DNA from: Haliscomenobacter sp.
GTDB taxonomy: Bacteria > Bacteroidota > Bacteroidia > Chitinophagales > Saprospiraceae
Length of the DNA stretch: 64,000 bases
Direction of reading: 5' to 3'
NCBI RefSeq assembly: GCF_016718685.1
Contig: NZ_JADKCX010000140.1
Span: forward strand, 34,699 to 98,698
The notes under the pieces are model-generated. The model was not told where the DNA came from, did no database searches, and saw nothing but the letters and a program-made list of their open reading frames with translations. The position numbers and the translations under genes were made by a program. Shown piece after piece: positions 36,668-45,274 of this stretch; position 1 is the stretch's first letter, and the number at the start of each line of letters is the position of its first letter.

Positions 36668-37441
36668 TTATCCTTCCTGTGAACGCTCCAGCGCCGAGGC
36701 GCGCAAGCGCTGCAAAAATGGCGAAGCAAAAATAAATTGCTGGAGGGTTTCATCGGTACTTTCGAGCACCTGGCTTTTGTCGCCCCTCCAGGCCAATCGT
36801 CCTTCGTGTACCAGTACAATATTGTCGCCAATTTCCATCACCGAGTTCATGTCGTGGGTATTGATTACGGTGGTGATGTTTTTGTCGATGGTAATGTCGC
36901 GAATCAGCTCATCGATCACGATGGCGGTCTTGGGATCGAGACCCGAGTTGGGTTCATCACAAAACAGGTACTCCGGATTGAGCACAATCGCCCGGGCAAT
37001 GCCCACCCGTTTTTGCATGCCCCCGCTGACCTCAGATGGGTATTTTTTGTGCACTTGCCCCAAACTCACGCGCTCCAAACAGCTGTCCACCTGCATGGCT
37101 TTTTCTTTCCAGGTCATGTGGGTAAACATATCCAGCGGGAAACGGATGTTTTCTTCCACCGTCATCGAGTCAAATAAGGCCGAGCCCTGGAAAAGCATAC
37201 CCACCTTCATCCGAATGGTACGCATTTCTTTTTTATTGAGCTGGCTGAAGTTTACATCTCCGTAAAAGATATCACCACTGGTAGGGCTAACCAAGCCTAC
37301 CAGGATTTTGAGCAAAACCGTTTTGCCAGCTCCACTTCGACCGATGATCAGGTTGGTTTTTCCTGGAAAAAACTCAGTGGTTATGCCCTTGAGCACCTGT
37401 TGGTCGTCGAACGATTTGTGTATATCTATGGTGCGAATCAT
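36668..37441 (-). CDS. MlaF-like ABC ATPase of phospholipid transport
   Basis: ATP-binding subunit (257 residues) of an Mla-type ABC system that moves phospholipids between the outer and inner membranes. It has Walker A GRSGAGKTVLLK, signature VSGGMQKRVGIARAI, Walker B YLFCDEPNSGLDP and the H-loop region VINTHDMNS. The gene follows the MlaE-like permease gene by 6 bases, so the two are co-translated partners. MlaD, B and C are not in the window and may be elsewhere, as is common in this phylum. Confidence 0.9.
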   Translation of the reverse strand: MIRTIDIHKSFDDQQVLKGITTEFFPGKTNLIIGRSGAGKTVLLKILVGLVSPTSGDIFYGDVNFSQLNKKEMRTIRMKVGMLFQGSALFDSMTVEENIRFPLDMFTHMTWKEKAMQVDSCLERVSLGQVHKKYPSEVSGGMQKRVGIARAIVLNPEYLFCDEPNSGLDPKTAIVIDELIRDITIDKNITTVINTHDMNSVMEIGDNIVLVHEGRLAWRGDKSQVLESTDETLQQFIFASPFLQRLRASALERSQEG

Positions 37442-37447
37442 ACTGAT

Positions 37448-38206
37448 TTAGGTTAGGACAGATGCGATGAGGTAGTCGGCCAGAAGGATCAGAATGTCAC
37501 TGAATACCACCGCATTGGTGCTTGCCTTGCCCAATTCGATGCTCCCCCCTTTTACATAGTATCCTTGGTAGCAGGACACCGAAGTGAGGATGAATGCAAA
37601 AACAACTGCTTTCACAAACATCATAAAGACATTGTACTCCTGGAAAAAAGAGCGAACCCCCATGATGTAGTCGTTGTCGGACAAGCTGCCCGTGAGCACC
37701 ATGGCCAGGTATCCACCAACGATGCTGACAAAGGCTGCAATCGCCACCAATAGTGGAATGACTACCAACGCAGCAATGATTTTGGGCAACACCAAATATC
37801 CGGCGGTATTTACCCCCATGATTTCCATGGCGTCGATGTGCTCTTTTTGGCGCATCCCCCCAATTTCCGAAGACATGTTGGAGCCGACCTTTCCCGCCAA
37901 TACCAAACAGGTAATGGTGGGAGCCAATTCAATCATGGTACTGTCGCGCACAATGTACCCAATGTAGTACAAAGGCACGAGGGTACCGTCCAACTGGTAA
38001 GAAAACTGCACCGCCGTTACTGCCCCGATAAACAGAGAGATCAGGATGACGATCACCAGTGATCCAACGCCAATGTCGTTCATTTGGCGGGTGGTTTCGC
38101 GGTAATACATGTAGGTGCGCTCCGGGCGAGCCAGCGCGGTGCCCATCATCATGATATAGCGACCAAAATGGTATAACTGTCTGGAAATCATTACTTCAGA
38201 TAACAA
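37448..38206 (-). CDS. MlaE-like permease of phospholipid transport
   Basis: Integral inner-membrane permease (252 residues, five or six membrane segments) of an Mla ABC transporter. Signature stretches: IVILISLFIGAVTAVQFSYQ near the N-terminus and the conserved core GKVGSNMSSEIGGMRQKEHI followed by DAMEIMGVNTAGYLVLPKI. It sits just upstream of the ATPase gene in a two-gene operon. It helps keep lipid asymmetry in the outer membrane. The start could also be ATG 38191. Confidence 0.92.
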   Translation of the reverse strand: MLSEVMISRQLYHFGRYIMMMGTALARPERTYMYYRETTRQMNDIGVGSLVIVILISLFIGAVTAVQFSYQLDGTLVPLYYIGYIVRDSTMIELAPTITCLVLAGKVGSNMSSEIGGMRQKEHIDAMEIMGVNTAGYLVLPKIIAALVVIPLLVAIAAFVSIVGGYLAMVLTGSLSDNDYIMGVRSFFQEYNVFMMFVKAVVFAFILTSVSCYQGYYVKGGSIELGKASTNAVVFSDILILLADYLIASVLT

Positions 38207-38272
38207 GATTCAAAACAAAGGCACAAAATACGGGTTTTGGCTTGATTTGTAGTGAATAATTTGAGGATTTGG

Positions 38273-38280
38273 TAGATTTG
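38273..38280 (+). promoter_or_regulatory. Candidate -7 element for GNAT gene
   Basis: TAGATTTG matches TAnnTTTG and lies 36 bases before ATG 38317. The nearest TTTG upstream is 23 bases away, slightly too far for the usual spacing. Confidence 0.4.
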
Positions 38281-38316
38281 TGCTCCACTTCAAAAAGATC
38301 ATACCCATACCCGGAC

Positions 38317-38844
38317 ATGGAGAACAACATCGAAATCCAAGCAGTTCAATCCCACGAACTGCCTTTTTTGGTACAAATGAGCCGCGATACGTTTGTCCAC
38401 AATTATGCTCATCTCAACGAGCCCGTTTTTTTTCAGCAATACCTGGATAAAGCTTTTGATCCACAGCAAGTAGCCGCTGAATGGGCAGACCCTCTAAATC
38501 GCTTTTTCTGGGTCAAAGTAAATGAAGAATACGCTGGTTACTGCAAACTAATGCTGGGCGCGGCGGTCAAAGGGCTGGAAGCCGCAGGAACCCAAGTGCT
38601 GGAAATACAACGGATTTACGTGTTGGATGCCTATCAAAAATTGGGATTGGGTAAGCTCATGCTCCAAAAAGCAATAGCAATTGCGGAGGAGAATGAGTTT
38701 GAATGGATTTGGTTGGGGGTGTGGGAAGACAATCACAAAGCCATCAACTGGTATACTTCCCAGGGTTTTGAGCCATTTGGAGAACATACTTTTTGGATGG
38801 GCGATGATCCGCAACGGGATTGGTTGATGCGGAGAAAGGTATGA
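38317..38844 (+). CDS. GNAT-family N-acetyltransferase
   Basis: This 175-residue GCN5-related acetyltransferase uses acetyl-CoA to modify a small molecule or protein. The acetyl-CoA-binding motif A reads IYVLDAYQKLGLGKLMLQKA (Q-x-x-G-x-G form), followed by WIWLGVWEDNHKAINWYTSQ and GFEPFGEHTFWMGDD, as in spermine/spermidine- or RimI-like members. An in-frame GTG at 38269 would start upstream of the -7 box at 38273, so ATG 38317 is the start. Single gene unit with a palindrome beyond its stop. Confidence 0.88.
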   Translation: MENNIEIQAVQSHELPFLVQMSRDTFVHNYAHLNEPVFFQQYLDKAFDPQQVAAEWADPLNRFFWVKVNEEYAGYCKLMLGAAVKGLEAAGTQVLEIQRIYVLDAYQKLGLGKLMLQKAIAIAEENEFEWIWLGVWEDNHKAINWYTSQGFEPFGEHTFWMGDDPQRDWLMRRKV

Positions 38845-38892
38845 TTTTTCAGTATCCAAAAAAATATGCCATCAAGCACTTCTCACCTATTA

Positions 38893-38985
38893 CTGAGGTG
38901 TCTCTTAGGTGTCTGAGGTTTCTAAGGTGGTGAAAATACATCTTTACCACCTCAGAAACCTCAGACACCTAAGAGACACCTTAGT
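38893..38985. repeat. GGTGTCTGAGG-unit palindrome
   Basis: Left arm 38894-38931 (TGAGGTGTCTCTTAGGTGT, CTGAGGTTTCTAAGGTGG) and right arm about 38945-38984 (TACCACCTCAGAAACCTCAG, ACACCTAAGAGACACCTTA) are nearly perfectly complementary over almost 40 bases with a 13-base loop. It lies between convergent genes (GNAT and a small membrane protein) and is a further unit type of the stop-proximal palindromes. Confidence 0.8.
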
Positions 38986-39014
38986 AAGTGCACTCACGAG
39001 ATGCTGGAAGATTC

Positions 39015-39641
39015 CTACCGCATCGGTGGCCGCTTCCTTTTTCCTCCTCCCGCGCCACCGCGTTGCACCATCTGGCCACGCATCGGGCCCATGCGGTTGG
39101 CGGCATTGAGTTGGCCTTTGTTTTGCTTCAGGGCTTTGTCAAACTCTTCAATCTGGTTCTTGATCATCCCTTCGGTGACCTTCAGTTGTCTGAGGTTGCG
39201 CATGTGCGCTTCGGCCTCTTTGATTTTTCCCTTGTTGGCTTTGATGCTGGCCAATTGCAGTTCAATCATGGCCTTTTCGTTGTCGGTAGGCAACTTCAAA
39301 GATTGGGCCTTATTGAGGTAAATCTCTCCTTCATCGGTATTTTTGCCAGCCATGGCAATGGTGCCTTTCAACATGTAATAATAAGCACGGTTGGTCACGT
39401 ACAACCATTCCGGCTTCAAGGTTAGGCCGAGCCGTTTGGACGCCGCATCCATATCGCCCGATTGCATGATTTCAGCAGCTGACTGCACTGTGCCCAGCAA
39501 AACATACCCCACTGCCAAGCCCAAACCAATCAAAACAAAGGGGAAACCGTACCAAAATCCGAAGGCTGCGGAAAGCGCGATGCCACCCAGCGTCAGAACT
39601 CCCATCAACGCAAAACGCAAATGAATATTTATTGTAAACAT
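39015..39641 (-). CDS. Small membrane protein with TPR-like/coiled-coil tail
   Basis: This is a protein of 208 residues. Two adjacent hydrophobic segments (about 8-50: FALMGVLTLGGIALSAAFGF; FPFVLIGLGLAVGYVLLGTV) are followed by a soluble helical tail with TPR-like spacing (GTIAMAGKNTDEGEIYLNKA; LASIKANKGKIKEAEAHMRN) and a basic, Gly-rich end. No family is recognised beyond this layout. ATG 39641 is fixed by the excellent promoter at 39663-39693, which lies inside any longer reading frame. Confidence 0.65.
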   Translation of the reverse strand: MFTINIHLRFALMGVLTLGGIALSAAFGFWYGFPFVLIGLGLAVGYVLLGTVQSAAEIMQSGDMDAASKRLGLTLKPEWLYVTNRAYYYMLKGTIAMAGKNTDEGEIYLNKAQSLKLPTDNEKAMIELQLASIKANKGKIKEAEAHMRNLRQLKVTEGMIKNQIEEFDKALKQNKGQLNAANRMGPMRGQMVQRGGAGGGKRKRPPMR

Positions 39642-39662
39642 GCTCGCTGTTATTTTTGCGGG

Positions 39663-39693
39663 CAAAGGTAGCCAGTGGCGAGCACACTTCAAA
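39663..39693 (-). promoter_or_regulatory. Consensus promoter of the small membrane protein gene
   Basis: On the minus strand TTTG (39690-39693), 19 bases and TACCTTTG (39663-39670) give a perfect match to the TTTG-N19..21-TAnnTTTG promoter of Bacteroidota sigma factor. The start codon is 22 bases downstream, leaving a very short leader. Confidence 0.75.
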
Positions 39694-39749
39694 AAAGTAA
39701 AAGCTTTTTATGCTGCTGCTGGTGACCTTGCGCTGCTTTTATCCAAAGA

Positions 39750-40928
39750 TCAGCTGATTCGTTGCACCTTCGTCTCATGTACCAATTGTTCATCGTCGCC
39801 CAGGTTGAGCAACAACAGCCCTGGTCGTTTGCCCACTTCAATACTTCCCAATACGTCATCAAAACCAAGTGCTTCTGCTCCGTTGATGGTGGCCCAACTC
39901 AGGATGGTGGTGAAGGGTACGTAAGACTGAAAACGGGCAATGGTTTTCATTTCTTCCAAAATGGACAATTGCCAGTTGGAGGTCAAACTATCGGTACCAA
40001 TGGTGACCTTGGCGTTGGTATCCAGGAAATACTGGTAATTGGGCAAGCGGTTTTCGATGTACAAATTGGCATTGGGGCAAGTGGCCCAGTAGATATCATT
40101 GCTCCAGGCTTGGGCAGCAAGGATGTCTTCGATGTCGCTTTCGGTGTTGTGTACAAAAAGGGTGCGACAATGGGGATCCATGTGTTCCAGGGCATAGTGG
40201 ATCGATGTTTTCCCATTTGGCTGAAACTCATCGAGTGGAAAACCAAAGCCTTCATAAAAATCCAAAAAGCTGCCCGTTTTATCCTGGAAGAGCGCATTTT
40301 CACCCGGCGTTTCCTGGTTGTGGATGCTGACCGTGCAGCCTGGAGCGTTTAGTGCATTGATTTTTCGGAACAAGTTGCGCGAAACCGTGTAGGGCGCATG
40401 GGGTACCGCACTTTTGCGGTTGCCATTGCTGTCGCTTTGCCCGTCGTAAGCAGGTTTGAAGTTGTTGAACCAATTTTCGGCTCCTTCTTCCTGCAAAAAA
40501 TCAAAAAACTCCACAAAGGTGTAGTATTGAATGCGGCTTTGGTTTTTGCGGGCTGCAGTGTCCGCTTTATTGGAAATGTCACCGACGGCCATCACCCCGC
40601 CGTCCCACATTTCGGCATCAGCGCGATCGATGGCATCGAGAATCTCTTCCATTGAAATGTCGCGAAAGTTGACCACCGTTTGTAAAAAAGGAACCAACCC
40701 TGTACCCGTGTTGGCCTTTCCTTTCATGTGGGAAAGCTCCAGGTGGCAATGCGTGTTGATGAATCCGGGCACAATGGCCCCAGACAGGTGTTCAACGCTG
40801 GCCGGATCATGGTCGGCCAGGTCATCAATTTGCAGAATGGTGCCTTGGGCGTCAAAGACGATGACTTTGTTTTTCAGAGCTGCATCGATTCCGGTATAGA
40901 TCCGATCGGCGGTGATTTTTTTGATCAT
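39750..40928 (-). CDS. Amidohydrolase of the deaminase group
   Basis: Cytosolic metal-dependent hydrolase of 392 residues. It carries the HxH metal motif (FINTHCHLELSHM), a conserved AVPHAPYTVS stretch, the second histidine (VSIHNQETPGE) and the catalytic aspartate (TIGTDSLTSNW). This pattern is that of the adenosine/cytosine/aminodeoxyfutalosine deaminase branch. A role in the futalosine route to menaquinone is possible but unproven, since no mqn genes are visible here. It overlaps the upstream DUF1015 gene by 4 bases (ATGA), so translation is coupled. Confidence 0.85.
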   Translation of the reverse strand: MIKKITADRIYTGIDAALKNKVIVFDAQGTILQIDDLADHDPASVEHLSGAIVPGFINTHCHLELSHMKGKANTGTGLVPFLQTVVNFRDISMEEILDAIDRADAEMWDGGVMAVGDISNKADTAARKNQSRIQYYTFVEFFDFLQEEGAENWFNNFKPAYDGQSDSNGNRKSAVPHAPYTVSRNLFRKINALNAPGCTVSIHNQETPGENALFQDKTGSFLDFYEGFGFPLDEFQPNGKTSIHYALEHMDPHCRTLFVHNTESDIEDILAAQAWSNDIYWATCPNANLYIENRLPNYQYFLDTNAKVTIGTDSLTSNWQLSILEEMKTIARFQSYVPFTTILSWATINGAEALGFDDVLGSIEVGKRPGLLLLNLGDDEQLVHETKVQRIS

Positions 40929-42040
40929 GTGCTGAATAGGTTAAATGCTTTTACAACTACCCCATTTTTCATCCTCGGTTCAAACCAGGTTGATTTGGGT
41001 GGCAGTGACTGATTGTGGTCAGCCAAAATCATCATCTCTTGCAAATCAACGGGATAAAGTGCAAAAGCTACCCGTTGGGCTTTATTTTGTTGTTGACTCT
41101 GCAAATATGCCATTCCTTTAGCGCCTTCGAGATAAGTCAAACGAGTTGACTGGCGTACATCAGTAATCCCAAATACATTGGGCAGGATGACTTCGTTGAA
41201 CAATTGTGTATCCAAAATGGCTTTTTTCCAATGGTAGCGTTCCAACAATTCTGGCCGCCAATTTAACCGAAAAGCTTGGTTTTCTATCAAAAAACAGAGT
41301 TCAAATTTATGGCGCGGCGCCTCCGGTTGTTCCAATGCTTCAATCAAAAAGAAAGTTTCCAACTGCTGCAACAAGTCCTCAACAGGAAGGTCCACTTCGT
41401 CCAGTAGGCGATGAAAAGCTTGAATGTATAATTGGGTTGAGGGGAAAAAAGCGGCCAAAAAATAGGGATCCGCCACGCCCTCTAGTAAGGTTTGCTCGTA
41501 AAGCAGCGCAGAAGAAGAGCAGCGATGGTGGCCATCGGCAATGTAGGCCCGGGGCACAAAGGCGGCGAATAACTCCTGGAGGTACTGCAATTCAGTGGGG
41601 TCACTAATTTCCCAGACCTGGTACGTTTGTCCTTCGGCGGGAAACGGAATGCTCAGTAGGGCCTGTTTTTGGGTCACCATTTTTTGCATCCAATCCTCGA
41701 TGGCCTCAACGCTGGGATAGGCGAGCAAAACCGGTTTGACCATGGCTTGTTGTTCCTTCCAGAGCTGAATTTGCACGGCTTCTTTAGTGGGGATGGTGTT
41801 TTCGTGGCGTTTGATGGCTCCTTCCAGGTAATCCTGTACATGAGCCGAAGCGATAATTTCCAACGCACTGTGCACTGGTGTCTGAATGGCACAAATGTAA
41901 ATGGCAGCTTTTGGCCTCGACTCAAAAAAGCCTTGCTGCATAAACCTGGGAAAGTCTTCTTTTACGGCGGCAAAAAAAGAATCCGTTGCTCCAATCTTCT
42001 CTAAAGTTGGCAATAACGCCCGAAAAGGGTTGACTTGCAT
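40925..42040 (-). CDS. DUF1015-family protein
   Basis: This protein of 371 residues starts MQVNPFRALLPTLEKIGATD. It has the family's central signature FVPRAYIADGHHRCSSSALL (the GHHR stretch) and VFGITDVRQSTRLTYLEGAK. DUF1015 proteins are widespread and soluble; they are sometimes linked to serine or HPr-kinase-like functions, but this is not settled. It is co-translated with the deaminase-type gene through a 4-base overlap. ATG 42040 is preferred over 42115 because the domain starts there and the longer frame would reach close to the ncRNA 3' end. Confidence 0.85.
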   Translation of the reverse strand: MQVNPFRALLPTLEKIGATDSFFAAVKEDFPRFMQQGFFESRPKAAIYICAIQTPVHSALEIIASAHVQDYLEGAIKRHENTIPTKEAVQIQLWKEQQAMVKPVLLAYPSVEAIEDWMQKMVTQKQALLSIPFPAEGQTYQVWEISDPTELQYLQELFAAFVPRAYIADGHHRCSSSALLYEQTLLEGVADPYFLAAFFPSTQLYIQAFHRLLDEVDLPVEDLLQQLETFFLIEALEQPEAPRHKFELCFLIENQAFRLNWRPELLERYHWKKAILDTQLFNEVILPNVFGITDVRQSTRLTYLEGAKGMAYLQSQQQNKAQRVAFALYPVDLQEMMILADHNQSLPPKSTWFEPRMKNGVVVKAFNLFST

Positions 42041-42083
42041 GGGTTGGTAACTTGCTGGCAAGGTAGCAAAAAAGCGAAAAAAA

Positions 42084-42196
42084 TAAAAAAAGCTCTTAGC
42101 CTGCCGTTGAGGCAAAGACTAGATATTTGTAAAAACCGTGTGTTGGCTAGATAGTAAGAAGGCTGAAAATAATACTGGAACAACAAACTAAGAGCT
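42084..42196 (-). ncRNA. Structured small RNA, 6S-like (6S-Flavo candidate)
   Basis: On the minus strand a 113-base RNA would start AGCUCUUAG and end CUAAGAGCU followed by seven U's. These ends pair perfectly (42188-42196 with 42091-42099), a second stem GUUG/CAAC (42181-42184 with 42106-42109) follows after an asymmetric bulge, and a large, mostly unpaired centre holds a promoter-like UAGUCUUUG. Long closing stem, open central bubble, length near 110 and U-run terminator are the features of 6S RNA, which traps RNA polymerase. A matching promoter lies directly upstream. The family name is from memory and needs a covariance-model search. Confidence 0.6.
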
Positions 42197-42199
42197 AGG

Positions 42200-42231
42200 C
42201 AAATTTGAATTGCCAAAAATTAAAAGTCAAA
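42200..42231 (-). promoter_or_regulatory. Promoter of the 6S-like RNA
   Basis: On the minus strand TTTG (42228-42231), exactly 20 bases, then CAAATTTG (42200-42207), one mismatch from TAnnTTTG. It ends three bases before the first base of the closing stem, so transcription should begin right at or near the AGCUCUUAG arm. Confidence 0.6.
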
Positions 42232-42347
42232 TGTACAACTAATTACATTGCATACAAGCAGGACAAAAGTAAAATTTCGATCATATTTATACCCCAGTTT
42301 CCGCAGTTCGGAACCAATTAAGCACCCACTTCGTTGGACAAAAGCTG

Positions 42348-42513
42348 ATATACCCCACGCGGGATGACCAGGTGATTTTTGTCTCTTTCTTTTTTTGGCC
42401 TGCCGCGTTGCAAATGCTCGCCGTAGCTTTGGCTACGTCTGCGCTTTGCGCCTTGCAGGCCAAAAAAATAAATTCGCCAAAATTTCACCTGCCCACCCCG
42501 CGTGGGGGTATAT
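42348..42513. repeat. Nested-palindrome element, copy 1
   Basis: Three concentric inverted repeats: outer TATACCCCACGCGGG (42349-42363) with its complement at about 42496-42512; middle ACCAGGTGATTTTT (42367-42380) with AAAATTTCACCTG (42479-42491); inner TTTTTTTGGCCTGC (42390-42403) with GCAGGCCAAAAAAA (42455-42468). The core contains a GTAGC/GCTAC hairpin (42422-42437) and ends in GCGCCTTGC. It shares architecture and core with 49669-49825. It fills most of the 509 bases between the DUF1015 gene and metG, together with the ncRNA. Confidence 0.75.
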
Positions 42514-42549
42514 TCGCGCCGAATTCTTGTTTGTTTAATTTCATATGCC

Positions 42550-44713
42550 ATGTCGAAGAAATATTTGATTACTTCTGCTTTGCCTTATGCCAATGGTGCC
42601 CTCCACCTGGGTCACCTGGCGGGAGCTTATTTGCCTGCGGACATTTACGTACGTTACCTACGCATGTTGGGAAAAGAGGTGGTTTGGGTTTGTGGCTCCG
42701 ACGAACATGGCGCGGCCATTACCATTCGTGCCAAGAAAGAAGGCATCAGTCCGCAGGAAATCATCGATAAATACCATACCCTCAATAAGTCTACTTTTGA
42801 AAAACTGGGTATTTCCTTCGACATTTACCACCGCACCAGTGAAGCCATTCACCACAAAACTTCACAGGATTTTTCCTGAATCTGCACGAAAAAGGCGACG
42901 AATTCGAAGAACATTTTATCGAGCAATACTACGACGAAGATTTCAATCAATTTTTGGCCGATCGCTACATCATCGGCACCTGCCCCAAGTGTGGAAACCC
43001 CGAAGCCTACGGCGACCAATGTGAAAACTGTGGCTCGGACCTGTCGCCCCTGGAATTGATCAATCCGCGTTCTACCCTCAGTGGCAAAACGCCTATATTG
43101 AAAAAAACCAAACACTGGTACTTCAAACTGGACAATCACACTGAGTGGCTCAAAACCTGGATTGAATCCGGAGTCCTGGACGGCAAGCAACACCACGACC
43201 CCAAAACCTGGAAAAACCACGTTCTGGGACAATGTTTGTCCTGGTTGGAAGGCGGCCTGCACGCACGGTCGATCACCCGTGATCTGGACTGGGGCATCCC
43301 CGTTCCACTGCCCGAAGGCAAAGGCAAAGTGCTCTACGTTTGGTTTGATGCGCCAATTGGCTACATCTCAGCCACCAAACAATGGGCGCTGGACAACGAT
43401 AAAAACTGGGAAGAGTATTGGAAAGGAGACGACGTGGAATTGATCCATTTCATTGGCAAAGACAACATCGTTTTCCATTGTATTATTTTTCCGGCTATGC
43501 TCAAAGCGCACGGCGAATTTGCGCTGCCCAAAAATGTTCCGGCCAATCAGTTCTTGAATTTTGAGGGCAAAAATTCTCTAAATCACGCGGTTGGGGCATC
43601 GAGCAGCACGACTACCTCGAGGAATTTGCCGATTTCCCCAATAAGGAAGACGCATTGCGGTATGCGCTCCTGCGCAATTTGCCCGAGAACCGCGACGCCG
43701 ACTTCAAGTGGGACGATTTTGTGGATTACCACGACAAAGAACTGGCCGATAACCTGGGCAATTTTGTGAATCGGGTCGTCTCCCTTACCCAAAAGTACTA
43801 TGGCGGCCAGGTTCCGGAATTATCCATTGACTTGCAGGATAAATTGGCCGAAATCACCGCGCTGATCCAGCGCTTCAGCGAAGAAATGGAGGCCTTTAGC
43901 TTCAAAGCGGCCAGCCAAACCTTCATGGAGATATCTTCCTACGGAAACACTTACCTGCAAGACGTTTCCCCCTGGAACATTTACAAAGAAAACCCCGACA
44001 GCCCGGTGATCCGGGAATGTATGTTCATTTGCCTGCAAATCGTAGGCATCTTGAGCCTGGTGGCGCATCCATTTATTCCGTTCACCTCTCCACGTTTGCG
44101 GAAATTGATTGGCTTGGCTCCGGTGCAAAACGGAGACTGGACTACATTGCTGGAGAAGCTGGAAAATGGCGTTGCGATTTTACCCAGTGGGCACTCCATT
44201 GGTGAAGCGGAGGTGTTGTTCCCCAAAATCAACGACCGCCGCGACCCGAGCAGATTGGACATCGTCAATCGGCAAAAGGAAAAACTGGCCACCATTTTAG
44301 CTGCCGAAACCGAACGATTGAAACAAGCACCCGCTGCTACGGCAGCAAGTGCAGTAACCACCAATAACGAACTACCAGACTTGAAAGAAGTGATCCAATA
44401 CGAGGATTTTGCCAAAATCGACCTGCGCGTAGGCACCATTTTATCTGCCGAGCGGGTACCCAAAGCGGATAAACTGCTGAAGTTACAAATCGATCTGGGC
44501 TTTGAAGAGCGCACCATTGTATCGGGCATCGCCGAACACTTCAGCCCGGAAGAACTGCCGGGCAAACAGGTGGTGGTCGTTGCCAATCTGGCGCCACGCA
44601 AATTGCGCGGCATCGAATCAAATGGCATGATTTTGAGCGCAGAGGAGCCTGACGGGAAGTTGCGTTTGGTGAGTCCAAGTCCTGGGGTCGCGAACGGGAG
44701 TGTGGTGAAATAG
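42550..44713 (+). CDS. metG: Methionyl-tRNA synthetase with C-terminal tRNA-binding domain, two frame breaks
   Basis: Class I synthetase charging initiator and elongator tRNA-Met. After repair it has 721 residues: HLGH signature in PYANGALHLGHLAGAYL, zinc knuckles CPKCGNPEAYGDQCENCG, KMSKS-type loop, and a C-terminal tRNA-binding OB domain (FAKIDLRVGTILSAERVPKA to about residue 721). Breaks: near 42872 (T5, a sixth T restores SQDFFLNLHEKGDEF) and near 43571 (A5, a sixth A restores GKKFSKSRGWGIEQHDYLEE, i.e. the KFSKS loop itself). Both are homopolymer deletions in an essential gene, so almost certainly assembly errors. ATG 42550 is the usual start. Confidence 0.96.
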
Positions 44714-44803
44714 GGTTCGGGGTTCGTAGTTCGAGGGTTCGGGAAGCCCGAGTTTGAAAGCCCAACCCTCGAACTACGAACCCCCGAACCCTAAAACCCT
44801 AAC
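44713..44803. repeat. GGGTTCG-unit palindrome between metG and NUDIX gene
   Basis: Left arm about 44713-44745 (AGGGTTCGGGGTTCGTAG, TTCGAGGGTTCGGG) and right arm about 44762-44803 (CCCAACCCTCGAACTACGAA, CCCCCGAACCCT). The metG stop codon is the first triplet of the arm, and the NUDIX gene's last nine codons and its stop lie inside the right arm. Confidence 0.8.
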
Positions 44804-45274
44804 CCCCTCTATCTCCTCATCCATAAAAATCAAGTTCATTTCCCCATCGTACACTGCATTAAAAGCAAAAGGTTTTTCCTGCATCAGGTATTGGTATACC
44901 GTAAAATCGGTTGGTGGTGTTGGTACGTTGGGCACATCCGCAAAAGCAATCCACTCCAGATCACCTTCCGGACAAGGCGGAGGCACAATGAAATCGATAT
45001 CTGCGATGTAAATATTGCATTGCCAGTTGTAATCAATCGGAGAACTTTCCATCAAGCTGCCGCCGTATTTCAAAGCGGTGATTTCCAATCCTGTTTCTTC
45101 TTTTAATTCCCGGATAGCCGCAGTACGCGGATCTTCAAACGGCTCCAGCTTGCCCCCTACGGGCAAATAACTGCCTACATAAGGCGGTTTGATGCGCTTG
45201 AGCAACAAAAAATGTTGCTGATGCCGCAGAATGACCATAGAACAAGAACGCTTAAGACCAAGTGGAAAAGACAT
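44774..45274 (-). CDS. NUDIX hydrolase
   Basis: This protein of 166 residues cleaves nucleoside-diphosphate-linked substrates; MutT/8-oxo-dGTPase-like by general form. The NUDIX box is complete (GKLEPFEDPRTAAIREL followed by KEETGLEI). The C-terminal tail VRVLGFGGS is translated from the GGGTTCG palindrome, so the repeat has probably replaced the original stop. It is convergent with metG. A weak promoter (TACCTTTC on the minus strand, 45288-45295) precedes it. Substrate unknown. Confidence 0.9.
   Translation of the reverse strand: MSFPLGLKRSCSMVILRHQQHFLLLKRIKPPYVGSYLPVGGKLEPFEDPRTAAIRELKEETGLEITALKYGGSLMESSPIDYNWQCNIYIADIDFIVPPPCPEGDLEWIAFADVPNVPTPPTDFTVYQYLMQEKPFAFNAVYDGEMNLIFMDEEIEGVRVLGFGGS

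Noticed and set aside
36668..38206. MlaE/MlaF pair as an unusual drug exporter
   Set aside because: Both proteins carry standard Mla signatures and the operon layout is common; nothing novel.
38269..38316. Extended GNAT start at GTG 38269
   Set aside because: It lies upstream of the TAGATTTG box at 38273-38280 and adds a non-conserved N-terminus; ATG 38317 gives the domain start.
39642..39692. Extended start of the small membrane protein at 39692
   Set aside because: The added codons lie within a perfect consensus promoter (39663-39693), so transcription starts after them.
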